Source: Bugula neritina (taxonomy: Eukaryota > Bryozoa > Gymnolaemata > Cheilostomatida > Bugulidae). From it: a stretch of DNA of 64,000 bases. Of this stretch, positions 1 through 11,800 are shown one piece after another. Location: NCBI GenBank assembly GCA_964035545.1, contig OZ037765.1:6460698-6524697 (forward strand), written 5' to 3'. The translations under genes were made by a program, and so were the position numbers. Position 1 is the first letter of the stretch. Each line of letters opens with the position of its first letter. Below the pieces are notes generated by a model. It was not told the origin of the DNA and did not search any database. It saw only the letters and a list, made by a program, of their open reading frames with translations.

Positions 1-3000
1 ATCATTTGCTTATCATGACGATAATTTCTTAGGCATATTCACAGCTGTGGAAATGCCCTAACATGATATGAAAATAACAGCAACATTTATTGTATGCCTG
101 AGAGTATGTACCATGCAAATAAGCTGAAGGCTTGGTAAATTATATGCTGCACTATTCAAAATTGTTTCTTTGTATCCATCGTATTTATTACAAAAACATT
201 ATAATTCCTAATAAAATATATTAAATAAAATAATATATTTCCATGCTTAAGTCTTACCTCAGCTAAGTTTTGATTTCGAGCAAAAAAGTGGATAATTTTT
301 AGAGCATTGGAAGCATCACTGTCATCACATAACTTTCCAAGTAGTCCCCGAGTGCATGCTCCGTGTAGCTTGGAGAGTATAGGGTAGAGCAGTGAACATA
401 GAGACAGGATACATTCTGACTCCAACACTTTGTTAAATGACTGCTCCAAAAAGTTCAGCATGTACTCAGAATCTGTTGGACAAAAATAAAACAGTCAACA
501 AATGAACTTTCTTTTTCCTGGAAATTCAAATTATACCTTCACTGCTTTGCAATATTATCATTACTGCTAAACAGTGGTTTGATTGCTTCTTCCCCCCTTT
601 CGAAAATAACTTGAAATATTAGTTTATGACTAGCAAGAAAGAGAAAAGAGCGCTCTAGGTAACTTGAGTACCTGCACTGAAGAACTCCGTGAAGAATATT
701 GTACACAACTGTTCCTCAATGTTCTGTCCCTCGTAGAGGCCAGGCTGCCGCAGGCATGTACTCGAGTTCTCTGTAATGACATCTTTACAGTTCTGAGCAT
801 TGACCTGGTAGAAATACCAAACATACTGTTGGTAAAGCTAACTTTGCTCACATATGAAAATTATAATAACTTCATCATTAAGTTAAATTATAAATTCTGC
901 CTCCGGATTATTTGGATTAGCAATGCGTCAGTCAATAAAGCATATATTATTTAGAGATCTGTTGATGCATTGATAAAAACAATTCAATTGCAGTATTACT
1001 ATTTTGAATCAATAATAGAATTATTAAAAAAATTGAATAAATGAATTACATACAGTCTTGCTTATCCATTACATTATGAAACAGTCAAGTTTTAAAATCA
1101 GAAAAATTGCAAGTGTCTATGTGAGATCATAATGACACCCTTTCAGGTGTAAACTAACACAGTGAGCATAGTTACATGTATTAATTGAGGTGAATACAGC
1201 ATCACAATTTTTTTCTATCTTTTACCAGTATTCAAGTTCATAACTTATCAATTCTGAGTGACACCACACAATCGACTATACTGATACCAACTACACTGTT
1301 ACCTGGTTTTTTTCTTTACTAGCCCGAATATAGCAATGGCAGAGGTAAACAAGTGTTTGGTTTTCTATCACATGGTAATCTACTGCTGAATCAGTTGTTG
1401 CTTTAACCACAGATTGTCTGAGTTGCTTTGAAGACATCAATGTCCGCTCAAATATTGCCTACCAAACAAAATAAGCAATGTTCATGGGGATTGGGGATCT
1501 TTTGGAATTGCAGCAGAAAATGTCAGAAAGATGACACTGCTCATGCCTGTGTTCTCTGCTTCGATTTCAGTACCATCTTGCAACAATATTTGTTCAAAGA
1601 CGCAGAAGAATAACTCATAATGAATGCTAAATAGTTGCTATTCTATTTATTAAAAATTTGAATACTGTTTAGGCTATTTTCTTCCTACCCACCATTACCA
1701 GGAGAATATTTTTTGTAAATCTGCTGTAGCCACGAGTAGTTGAATGCTAGAGCAGTTATTGCAAACAAATTGTCTGTTTAAAGCAGTCCAAGAAAATTAT
1801 AGCAGATTAGTGAAAAAATAGGCAACTGACGAGAAATCTAACTGTTATTACTGTTGACCACTCAAACAGCAAATACCATTTCTTACAAACTGACTTGTAT
1901 TCAATGTTAGTCGCTCTTTTTGACTTTGATTTATGTATACTCATAAAACCATTAGATCCTTATAAGTCTGTCATTATTTTTCAGTAACAAATGACAAACT
2001 ACTACCTAATGTAATCAATAAAATGAGATATTGTGCAAATGTATTGTAGATATAGTCGGCAGTTTTCCAGGCCTAACCTGAGATATATTTTCAATATCCA
2101 GCCACTCCTGTTGATCCAAGGTGTTGTGAAGGTCTTTCAGAAACACTAAACTATTAGGCCGGTGAAGATCAACATCTGATAAATCTATACATCATAAAAA
2201 TCAAATACAATATGAAAAAAAGATTTTTACATAGCATAGTGTTCTAAATCATAAGTTTTTTAAAGATTTTCTTTCTAACGTTTTCCCTAAATTGCTTCAA
2301 GGATTCATTTCAGCTTGCCGTGTTCCGCAGATTACTAATTTCAAACATTGCTAAGAGTGGAGTAAAGCCCAGTTTATGTGTATAAGATACTGAAGCTAAC
2401 TTGCACCAGGTATAAGTGCACACTTCTCTTATTACTCAACCAAATCATGCATATCCAATGTGCAGATCAATGCTTCCTTCTTTAGATAGCAAAATGGATA
2501 ATGTATCAAATTTTGTTCAAATACTTCAACAACAATTGAGCCAAACTTAGTCTAAACATAATACATTATGTTACGCATCACCTATTTCCATACTCTGGAT
2601 CCCAACAAAGTATTTATAATTATTTCAAAGCAGAACTATCTGCCAACATTGAAAACCTGTATTTCATCATTTCAAAGTGCTAGTAATATGGCTGCTGGTT
2701 GCCTGTGACATTAGATTACTGGGACATGCTTTCTTTTAGAATTTAAATCTATGCTAGCACCACCACATTCTAACAGCATTAAAACTAGTCCTATTTGATT
2801 TAAATTATAAACTACACATCAAAGGTGATTTCCGGAAAATGTAAGAATAGAACTGAAGGAGAATTTGTCTATTTTATGAAATTGTTAGCTGATAAAAACC
2901 TGCTTTACAAACAGAGTTTCAATAGGTTTCAAAAGTTTGAACGTCTTAAAATTTTGCTTCTAATTACTGCCTAATTCAAGTTTACTTGAAGCTTATTTTA

Positions 3001-3991
3001 GGAATCAAAGCTTAAAAGCAATAAGTGAAAGTTTTTGAGAGTGCTTTCTTTAGACGAATCAAAACTCAGTACAAAAAAAGTGCATTGCTATGCATATCTA
3101 TAAGTAATTGTTTGAATTTTGAGTGAGAAAAGACATTAATTACTGGAGCAATTACTCCCTCTCTAGTTTGGAGAGGCAAAATACTAAAACCCCGGCAATG
3201 TAAAGCATGAGAAAACAGAAGCTAACAAATTAAAATTTGTTATCAACAGTAGGCTTAGATGAAATGTAAATACATTCTATATTCAGTCATACACCAACTT
3301 ATCTATTGAAAAAAAACTTGTTAGTTTGAAAATAATGAACTGGAATTTAGATAGAAATGTATTGCATGAACTTTGATTTTTGGATGAATACAGTTAGCAG
3401 AATTTAGCTACAGGGTCTTTAACTTAGAAAAAATAACAGCGGTTTTTCTGTAACCTAATCAATTATATTGAAACCCCTAAAGTAAAACAATTTCAAACAA
3501 AGCGATTTTGCTATACTAGATGACAGTTATAAAATATAAAGTTGGATTGAGATATACATATAATAAGCTCACAATAAAAAGCATGAATGCACAATATCGA
3601 ATAAATACCTTTATCAAGAGATACTAGGAAAACTCTTTCGTAACAGTAACTAAGTTCTAGTTTTTCTCTCACCATCTTTTTAGTGACATGATCTGAAACA
3701 CAATGCTGCCAGTTGCAATAAATTTTATATAACATATAATAACATATAAATAAGAACATGGAACTACACTGTACAAGGTGATGTTTTATTTTTCTTTGTG
3801 GTAAAGCTCATAACATTTTTTATTTCTAGCTCTAAGTACTTTATCTTTAAAGCCACAAACTTTTTTTGAAGAAAATTTGATGAAATAAGAGAATATATTA
3901 AAATATAAAAAATTAGAATTTTCTTACTCTCGCCTTCGCTGTGAGAATTTGTAGCACTTTGGAGAGCAGCAAATGGATTGCTATCAGTCAT
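1..3991 (-). CDS. UBE4A: Ubiquitin conjugation factor E4 A, 5' part (partial gene)
   Basis: UBE4A is a U-box E3/E4 enzyme that extends ubiquitin chains on already ubiquitinated substrates. Six coding exons can be placed: 3991-3928, 3692-3609, 2175-2078, 1458-1303, 804-672 and 472-258. All have AG/GT borders and compatible phases, giving about 250 residues. The start MTDSNPFAAL resembles the vertebrate UBE4A N-terminus. Further matches to the family are REKLELSYCYERVFLVSLD, DLHNTLDQQEWLDI, QTLVYLCHCYIRASKE, GLYEGQNIEEQL and ARNQNLAEV. The Ufd2-type core and the C-terminal U-box must lie beyond the left edge, so catalytic integrity cannot be judged. Intron 2 (3608-2176) is the longest visible and holds only AT-rich sequence. 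UBE4B is the alternative paralogue, but the N-terminal match favours UBE4A. Confidence 0.85.
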
Positions 3992-4576
3992 CTTTTTACC
4001 TTAAAAAGAACTAAGATTTTAATTCTCAACAAAACATAGCTAAGTATTTCAGAAAATTTCTTAAAATCATTGAGCCAGCTATCATAACTTCCTGAATTTC
4101 CATCAACAAAACAAATTATTAACCAACAACAACACAGCCTATACAGACTGTTAAAATTAAGCCACTAGTACTCCTATAAATACTAGGCTACAACTATTTA
4201 TTATTTAGTATTCGTTTAAAATGATATCATGCGAAATATTTTCTTTTAAAATGTTTGGGTTTGGTTTATTGCCAAAAGAATAATTAATTAATTTAAGAAT
4301 CCAATAAGATGTTCCACTAGACCTAGTATTACTATTACTATTAGTATTAGTATTACTATTTACTATTACTATTAGTATTAGTATCACTATCACTGATATA
4401 GTCAATACTAATAGTAAATGTAATACTTATACTAATAGTATTAGTGTAATACTAATAGTAATACTAATTATTAAGACTAATACTAATAGTAATACTAATA
4501 GTAATATTACTAATATCAAATTATTAATTAAATATATCAATAATCGAAAAGAATACAAATATAAACTAAGAGTAAT
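3992..4576. other. Intergenic: UBE4A upstream region with ATT-AGT microsatellite
   Basis: No gene is seen here. The proximal part should hold the UBE4A promoter and 5' UTR, since its ATG is at 3991 on the minus strand. From about 4320 to 4515 the DNA is a degenerate trinucleotide array of ATT/AGT/ACT units, partly mirrored so that both strands read (TAGTAT)-like runs. The LTR retrotransposon inserted immediately after this array. Confidence 0.7.
4320..4515. repeat. Degenerate (TAATAC/TAGTAT) microsatellite
   Basis: Irregular alternation of TAATAGTAA, TAATACTAA and ATTAGTATT motifs. The same vocabulary recurs near 19440-19510, 50850-50880 and, more weakly, in other intergenic patches. Confidence 0.8.
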
Positions 4577-4789
4577 TGTTAGATTACCACAATGTAATAG
4601 TATGTCTTACCAGTGATAAAGCTGCTAGATGAAAGAGACCGTTCACTCTGTTTGTCTGGGTTTTATCTGCCTTAGCTTGTAGCTATCTCAGCTATACGGT
4701 GGCTGGTAGGGCAACTCTTAGTAACACGATAGCTCAAGTATCTGATAGGCTATTGTCATTAGCTAAACTCTCAGCGTGCCACTATAACA
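4577..4789 (-). repeat. 3' LTR (element orientation)
   Basis: 213 bp with TG...CA ends, matching 8645-8857 base for base as far as I can see. It is preceded in element orientation by a purine-rich tract at 4790-4800. Confidence 0.95.
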
Positions 4790-4801
4790 TGCCCCCTTCC
4801 A
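4790..4801 (-). other. Polypurine tract of the LTR element
   Basis: On the minus strand the sequence GGAAGGGGGCA abuts the TG of the 3' LTR. This is the expected position and composition for the plus-strand DNA primer of an LTR retrotransposon. Confidence 0.8.
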
Positions 4802-5126
4802 ATAAAGGCTGGTGACCACCTGCTAAAACTAAACATTTCAATTACATACTATTTCTAAAAGCTATAAGCTGATGAGTACCACATGTCTGTGGGTAAACTT
4901 ACTCACCTCTATATGCCAGAAACTGTAAACACAAGCTTTAACTATTTGTAATTTAGTAGTTTGCGAGTCAGTGTGTCGTTGAGTGTGTGAGTAAATAAGT
5001 AGGTGAGTAAGTTAGGTGAGTAGGTTGTTTAGTGTGTCGGTAAGTGTGTAAGTAAGTGAGTTGGGATCGGAGGATGTTCCCACCCTCTTCTCCCTCAGTC
5101 TCAGTTGCCTGAGACTGACCAGAACC

Positions 5127-6132
5127 TCAATGCAGTGCTTCGGGATTAGAAGATGTTTCCATTTTCACCTCCCCAGTCTCAGTTGCCTGAGGCTGACTAG
5201 GACTGTAGGTCGGTCTCAGACCAAGGTCTGAACCACCATGTACACCGGGGGTCTGGGGCTCTACGGCCATTGACTCCTCCCAAGTGTCGTCCCGAGGGCG
5301 ACCTGGGGTCGGCGACTCCTCTACGGCCTTTGACTCCTCCTGGTTACCACTGGGACCTTCCGCAACTGTGGTTGCAGGGTTTAGTATTGTGCTACCCAAC
5401 CCTCTGGAATGCACGTTGGCCACGCTGGCCCAGTTTTCGATTGCTACTTTAATAGCCATTGAGCACTGATACTCCTCACTGATCTCTTCCATTTGCCTGT
5501 TGAACTTTCGTTGAAGTTCTTGCTTTTCTCTATTTAATTCCTCTTTCCTTAGTGCATAAGCCTCCCCATCCAGGAAGTCGCACCCCGTCAAGCCATTCAG
5601 GAACCCTGAAACTTCACTGACAATAACATTTTTAGGCTTTAATGCATGAACATAGCTTGATGATGTAGCTACACCACCAGAGGCAACACTTGCATAGTTT
5701 GATTTCTGACTACCTGAAACCTTGGCTAATTTTGGTGCTGGATCTTGAAAGTCAACACCATCAACAGCCTTCCGCTTGAAGCTAGAAGGTGCGTGACTAC
5801 AGTCTGAGGTTTTGTGTTCGGCTGCGACACAACGCCAACTGCAATAGACTTCTCTGCAGTCCTCCACCCAATGACCCTTCTGCCCACACCTGTAACACTT
5901 ATTATTGGGACAGTCTTGGGCAGAGTGATCCCTGAAGCATCTACAGATGGCACACCTAATTGTGCCCTTGTTGCCACATACCTCATGTGGCTTCTTAAGC
6001 TTAGCCTTATCTTCTGTATTCTTGGGCTTACCCTTTTACCGTTTCTTTATGTCTTCCTGAGGGTCCGGCTTTAGACCAAGAGTCCATGTCGGGTTCCCCT
6101 ATACCTTCCTTCTCTTTCTCACTATTGCTCAT
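5127..6132 (-). pseudogene. Second zinc-knuckle ORF of the LTR element (frame break)
   Basis: Downstream of gag, a frame opens at ATG 6132-6130 and closes after 34 codons at a TAA (6030-6028). A longer frame, shifted +1, overlaps this stop and runs to 5127. The long frame encodes a Cys/His cluster, then the canonical knuckle CYRCGQKGHWVEDC, another Cys-rich stretch, a low-complexity part, a charged helical segment around LRKEELNREKQELQRKF, and a Pro/Ser/Glu-rich tail. Two explanations fit: a single-base indel in one ORF, or a +1 translational frameshift at GGG-TAA-G. It resembles a second Gag-type nucleocapsid protein more than any pol product. I do not recognise a precise family. Confidence 0.6.
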
Positions 6133-6321
6133 TGTTTGTCTCTTTCTCTATCTATATATTGTTTTTCTCAAGTTTTCTAAAACGGTATCTATAAAAACAC
6201 ATTATCATTTACACCTCTGCATGTTTAGTCCATCAGGAGGTCTGCTTAGTCTCCCCTGTCTAGTATGCGTAATTTCTCCTTGTTCAGGAGGAAATAACTT
6301 GCTGTCATTGCCATCATATAG

Positions 6322-7458
6322 TCAGCTTGCAAATCTGACTTTCCTATAACCCTTATTCCTATCACTACTCCCACTACTTGACCTATAAGGTTTGGTCTCT
6401 CTTTCTGGGCAATCTTTAGTGGTGTGCCCTCGACAGTTACATACGAAGCACTTTACATCAGGGCAGTCCCTAATTCTATGATCATGTTTTTTACAATGAT
6501 AGCAAAGATTTCCTTCTCTTCTAGGGGAGCTAAACCTTTTAGACCTAGAATGATAGTAACCCGAATTCAGTCTATCTCCGAGAGGTTTTTCATCCCTCCT
6601 CCTTCGTTGGCTTGAACAGAATTTATCCCTACTATTGTAATGTCGTTTACTATGATCATCAGAGCTATTACTAGATCCACTCGAGCTTCTACTTCTATAG
6701 TGGTCACTATTCCTAAGGCTACTTCTCAAATAAGGTCTCCACTTTATTCTAGATCTCGAAACCCTATTAACAGAATAACTGTCACAGGTGTCACTGCTAC
6801 TGTTTCTAGTCTGCTTAAGAGAACTTACAGCCCCGACTTCTTGTTTGACGTCCACTATTGTCCTAGCTTCATTTAAAAGTAGGTCTGAGTCTCTAGCTAG
6901 CTTTTTTGCTTTAAGCTTGGTATTTAAGTCGTCCCAGGATAAATCGGGTTCTTGCAATAATTGTCTCCTAGCATTAGTATCGCGCAAGCCATTTACTGCT
7001 AAGGCAACACTAAGTCTCCTTCTAACATCCTCGGTCCCAGCACCTAAACCTAATTCTCTACTAAGTTTTTCTACTCTCAGCAAGTATTCTCTTTCATCCT
7101 CACCAATGGCCTGTGACACTGTCACAAACCTCATTGTTTTAACATAAAAGCTATCTGACCTATCATAGTGGCCCCTAAGTAGACCTAATGCTTGCTCATA
7201 GCCTTCATTCCCATTGTTTCTCAAATCAAAGCCAAGAGATTGTAACGTGGCTCTACCATCATTGCCTATTGCGCTCAACAATGCTAACAACTTAGTCCTA
7301 CCTCTAAATTTATTTACTTCTACACCCTCCACTGTCTCTTTTCCCAGATTCAAAGTAGTTAACTCTACTGTTATCTCAAATTGAGCTAGCCAATCATTCC
7401 ATGATCGTGTCACATCATTACAATTCAATTGAAGTCTTGGAAATGAATTTAAATCCAT
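6322..7458 (-). CDS. gag: Retrotransposon Gag polyprotein
   Basis: Intact 378-codon reading frame. The N-terminal part (about residues 1-200) is a helical capsid-like region with WNDWLAQFE and the LRRHY-type LLRGHYDRSDSF segment of retrotransposon Gag. A Ser/Arg-rich basic linker follows (about 215-315). Two zinc knuckles come next, CYHCKKHDHRIRDC and CFVCNCRGHTTKDC, both CX2CX4HX4C, and a basic tail. Gag packages element RNA into particles, and the knuckles bind nucleic acid. No protease or reverse transcriptase is fused or follows in frame, unlike standard Gypsy elements. The intact frame fits a recently active element. Confidence 0.9.
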   Translation of the reverse strand: MDLNSFPRLQLNCNDVTRSWNDWLAQFEITVELTTLNLGKETVEGVEVNKFRGRTKLLALLSAIGNDGRATLQSLGFDLRNNGNEGYEQALGLLRGHYDRSDSFYVKTMRFVTVSQAIGEDEREYLLRVEKLSRELGLGAGTEDVRRRLSVALAVNGLRDTNARRQLLQEPDLSWDDLNTKLKAKKLARDSDLLLNEARTIVDVKQEVGAVSSLKQTRNSSSDTCDSYSVNRVSRSRIKWRPYLRSSLRNSDHYRSRSSSGSSNSSDDHSKRHYNSRDKFCSSQRRRRDEKPLGDRLNSGYYHSRSKRFSSPRREGNLCYHCKKHDHRIRDCPDVKCFVCNCRGHTTKDCPERETKPYRSSSGSSDRNKGYRKVRFAS

Positions 7459-7673
7459 GACTTTGTTGTTACAATTCCCTGTGCTACAAAGGTTACTACT
7501 TGTACTAGCTTGGAGCCTTGATTTACTCGTGTGTTATGTCAAGATGCCAATCACAAAATATCTTAAACACTGAGTATCACTGTTTCCGTCACTTGTTGTA
7601 AATGACTGTAGTATCACAGTTGCCAGCTGTGAATCACGATATCAAATTACGATTATCACTCATTAGACTACAC

Positions 7674-8080
7674 TAACAATAACACTGCACCAACAGTAGC
7701 ACTGCACCAACAGTAGCACTGCACCAACAGTAGCACTGCACCAACAGTAGCACTGCACCAACAGTAGCACTGCACCAACAGTAGCACTGCACCAACAGTA
7801 GCACTGCACCAACAGTAGCACTGCACCAACAGTAACACTGCACCAACAGTAACACTGCACCAACAGTAACACTGCACCAACAGTAACACTGCACCAACAG
7901 TAACACTGCACCAACAGTAACACTGCACCAACAGTAACACTGCACCAACAGTAACACTGCACCAACAGTAACACTGCACCAACAGTAACACTGCACCAAC
8001 AGTAACACTGCACCAACAGTAACACTGCACCAACAGTAACACTGCACCAACAGTAACACTGCACCAACAGTAACACTGCA
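7674..8080. repeat. 17 bp minisatellite in the LTR element leader
   Basis: Roughly 23-24 tandem copies of a 17 bp unit, CAACAGTARCACTGCAC. About eight copies carry G at the variable base, followed by a block carrying A. Because 17 is not a multiple of 3 and no phase contains a stop, all three minus frames are open; this is an artefact, not coding. Confidence 0.95.
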
Positions 8081-8507
8081 CTACACTGCACTACACTACA
8101 CTACACTGCACTACACTACACTACACTACACTACACTACACTACACTACACTACACTACACTACACTACACTACACTACACTACACTACACTACACTACA
8201 CTACACTACACTACACTACACTACACTACACTACACTACACTACACTACACTACACTACACTACACTACACTACACTACACTACACTACACTACACTACA
8301 CTACACTACACTACACTACACTACACTACACTACACTACACTACACTACACTACACTACACTACACTACACTACACTACACTACACTACACTACACTACA
8401 CTACACTACACTACACTACACTACACTACACTACACTACACTACACTACACTACACTACACTACACTACACTACACTACACTACACTACACTACACTACA
8501 CTACACT
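8075..8507. repeat. (ACTAC)n pentanucleotide satellite
   Basis: About 430 bp of ACTAC/CTACA units, almost perfect except for CTGCA interruptions near 8080-8115. It directly follows the 17 bp array and lies between gag and the primer site of the LTR element. Confidence 0.95.
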
Positions 8508-8611
8508 TATATTATTATATTATATTCAAAACACTTGCAACTGATAATGATTAATTGAAGAAAGTACTTATCTATCATCTATAGTTGTAAGGACAGAAAG
8601 AGTTTCTCACT

Positions 8612-8644
8612 GGCAGGTTCGTTAAAATCCTGCCGACTGCGCCA
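8612..8644 (-). other. Primer binding site matching the tRNA-Ser 3' end
   Basis: Adjacent to the 5' LTR, the minus strand starts TGGCGCAGTCGG, complementary to a tRNA ending CCGACTGCGCCA. The likeness extends through a T-arm-like stretch (GCAGGTTCG ... ATCCTGC on the plus strand) typical of tRNA-Ser, with a few extra bases in the loop. Serine tRNA priming is known in Mag-type Gypsy elements. Confidence 0.8.
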
Positions 8645-8857
8645 TGTTAGATTACCACAATGTAATAGTATGTCTTACCAGTGATAAAGCTGCTAGATGA
8701 AAGAGACCGTTCACTCTGTTTGTCTGGGTTTTATCTGCCTTAGCTTGTAGCTATCTCAGCTATACGGTGGCTGGTAGGGCAACTCTTAGTAACACGATAG
8801 CTCAAGTATCTGATAGGCTATTGTCATTAGCTAAACTCTCAGCGTGCCACTATAACA
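8645..8857 (-). repeat. 5' LTR (element orientation)
   Basis: 213 bp copy with TG...CA ends. As the upstream LTR on the minus strand it should carry the element promoter. It is followed directly by GTAAT, the target-site duplicate. Confidence 0.95.
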
Positions 8858-8862
8858 GTAAT

Positions 8863-11800
8863 AATAAGACTAAAAGTAACAACTGCAAGTTGAAGTAAAT
8901 CAAATTCAATTTAAATTTTAATTATTTATTCCAGTATTATTATCTGATAGTGATTAACATTACCATTATGATTATGATATTCATATTGATTATCATTATG
9001 ATTATTATGAGATTATGATTATAACATTAACAATAACTGTTTATTAAAGCTAGCCGTACAGAACAAAGGGGAGATACTAATAGCCAATAGGTGAAAATTA
9101 TTAATAATTATTATAAATATATTGTCTTAAAGTTTCAGTAACACTTACACTTGCACTGATACTTATACTTTAGGGAGGATGCTAAACCAACACGTCATGG
9201 AAAATACAAGAACTACAAGTATATTGTGTTTTTCAATTTTAACCTTTTTGGGCAATGTTTAGTAACCGTCTACAATCTTAATTATTTGTGTACGCGGAGG
9301 CTTCGTACTTCTCGAAACAAAAGATTTGAATGTTTTCAGAACGAGGGCTCTGTTCATCGCGGTCCAACTTCATAATAAATAATTGACTTTCATTGATCTC
9401 TTTTTTACAAATATTGTTAAACAAGTTTGAAATCGTAAAGACATATCAATAGCTGTTGCCGTACAAATCTGGTATTAAATAAAGCAACTCAGAGTGATGA
9501 ATTTTAAAAACGATCCTAATGCAAAAACAAATTTTTCAGCACTTTGCTCACCAATGACATTAATGCAGGGCTAGATGTAAAACTAAATGTGGAGCATGGC
9601 CTAGCCCTGCGCTTTTAGAGTTGGAGAACAAAAGCAAAATAAAAATGATTAGGTTTGGGCTTAACATTTAGTTTTACTTTTACTTTTAGTTTTACTTTTA
9701 CTTTTAGTTTTAGTTATCATTTACATTAAATTTAATCATATCATTAAAATCATTATGATTATCATTATAATTAATCAGATTATGATTATGAATATGATAA
9801 TCAAAATGACAATTATTATCACTGTTTATGATAATGATATTGATTATCATTAAATTTAATTATAATTCAGATTATCATATTGATATTTATTGCGATCATT
9901 TACTTTTAGTTTTAGTTTTACTGTTACTGTTTACTGTTACGATCATGATTATAACTATAAGTATACTTAGTCTTATACTAACTTATAGTTATTACAATAA
10001 TAAAGTGAATAAATATAATTATAATTAAAATTGTAACAATATTATAATTATTAATATTGAATTTAATAGTATTACAAACTCGGTATCACGTCCCTTGTGT
10101 GGACAGTAAGCACCAAATATCTTGGGGTAACCATCCAGTCAGACCTAAAATTTGATTAGCATATAGACAATAAGCGGAGATCAAGTGGAGGGATCAAGCA
10201 CTTGATGTATGATGTCTCAAAGGAAGCTAAGCTACTGGCTTATATAAGTCTATGCAAGCCTATACTTGATTAAGCAGATGTAGTTTTGGATCCTATGACT
10301 AGAAGCAAGGTGCATAATATATCACTAATCTAGAACAGTGCCATACAGTTCATAAGCAATCTGAAGGGACACACTGACAGTGTATTTGAGGCGAGGAATG
10401 AGTTAGGGCTTCGATCGCTGGAAGACAGAAGAAAAAAATCATCGACTATGTTTACTGACCTGAAATCTTCAGAATGAGGATCAACACCGAACTCTATCCA
10501 GAGACTATGATAAGATTATTGAAGACAGGGAGCTTGTAACTGTAACCACCCGAGCGGCTGCCAGAGGAGAGATTCTTTCTATATCAGCTAGGAAAAGCAT
10601 GTTCCACTTTGTTTTCTGCCACAAACAATTCATGAGATTCGCGGTGAATATATCAACTAACTACAACACAGCGAATGCTGTAGCAAATGCTAACCCTGGT
10701 GTAATATAAGTTGTCACTAGATGCTTCCCTATAGACATTCCAGTTACTGCGAAAGTCCTACTTCAACTGAGGTAATAAACTGAGGTAATATTTATCAAAA
10801 ATAAATAACATAATGATAATCTTTTGTTTATTATAATTATTTTTATTATAATATAGTAACTCCTTATAATTATAGAATTTTATAATTATAGTTTACCGTT
10901 ACATTTGAGGTCACAAATTTTATTATTCGTAATAATTATATCTATTTGCTCAAATTTAGTTTTATTAGTATTACATTTCAATTTTACCACAATGCTTAGT
11001 TTAAATCAAACTAACTAGATTGTGTTTAGATTTATTCTGTATTTTCATTTTCATTTTAGCTTACTAAAAGCTTTATAGTTATTGATTTACTGTAAAGTGT
11101 TTATTGATGTTATTTCTGATAACATCATTTGTGATTACTCAGGATTACCATAGTTATTATTACTATTATGCCATCATTATCGTTATGATTATTAGTCATA
11201 GTCATGGTCATTTTATTATTTTTATACCTATACTACAGTCTATTGCTGTTAGTAACTTTATTTCAAGTTGCACTCAGCCTTTTAATTTATCATCAACTCT
11301 TGCACTGCTATTGTTAGACTTTCTCTTACAGTTGAACTTCCTACATTTATTTCTATACAGTTAGACCAATGAAAGTATCAACATAAGTGACTTTTTATAG
11401 ATGAAAATATCAACTAACCGTATTAATTGATATTTTATTGAAAGTAGAAAAAAAGTTTTCAAGTAGGTAATTAGCAGTATTAGTATGCATTTTTTGTATG
11501 ATTAAACATTTTAGTATTAGACTAGTATATAATTATTATTATTACTATAATTAACTTTAATTCTGTTTATAGATCTGAAGTATTTACTTTCAATAATTTA
11601 CTAATAATAAGTAGTCTACTAATGTGAATATATAGTTTGTAAAAAGTACTACAGATGGGCATAGGGTTTTTATAAAGAATATACTTGGCTTGCTAATCGC
11701 GCAACTCGTAGCAGTAATCAACATAGTATAACTTGTTATTCAATAAAAGCTTAGAGTAAGGGTGAAGCTTGACTAGAAACACTAACTACTTGATTCAATG

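Larger units (their letters stand above)
4577..8857 (-). mobile_element. LTR retrotransposon, non-autonomous (gag only, no pol)
   Basis: Two 213 bp direct repeats (4577-4789 and 8645-8857) begin TG and end CA, look identical by eye, and are flanked by the 5 bp target duplication GTAAT (4572-4576 and 8858-8862). In minus orientation the order is 5' LTR, tRNA-Ser-type primer site, repeat-filled leader, gag, a second zinc-knuckle ORF, purine tract, 3' LTR. The 3.86 kb interior shows no protease, reverse transcriptase, RNase H or integrase in any frame. It therefore cannot move unaided and presumably borrows enzymes from an autonomous relative. Identical LTRs suggest a very recent insertion. The 5 bp duplication and tRNA-Ser primer suit a Gypsy/Mag-like family; that assignment is inference. 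Confidence 0.92.

Noticed and set aside
1428-1613. Possible plus-strand peptide, and a minus-strand alternative exon start near 1590
   Set aside because: The minus-strand exon 1458-1303 fits the UBE4A phase and protein far better; the rest is intron.
7663-8091. Three overlapping long minus-strand frames with repeating VQCYCWCSVTVGAVLLL
   Set aside because: They are the three phases of a 17 bp minisatellite that happens to lack stops; not protein coding.
7674-8507. CRISPR-like repeat array
   Set aside because: Units are directly tandem with no unique spacers, inside a eukaryotic LTR element.
10081-10760. Functional LINE
   Set aside because: Several in-frame stops and only the RT C-terminal end present.
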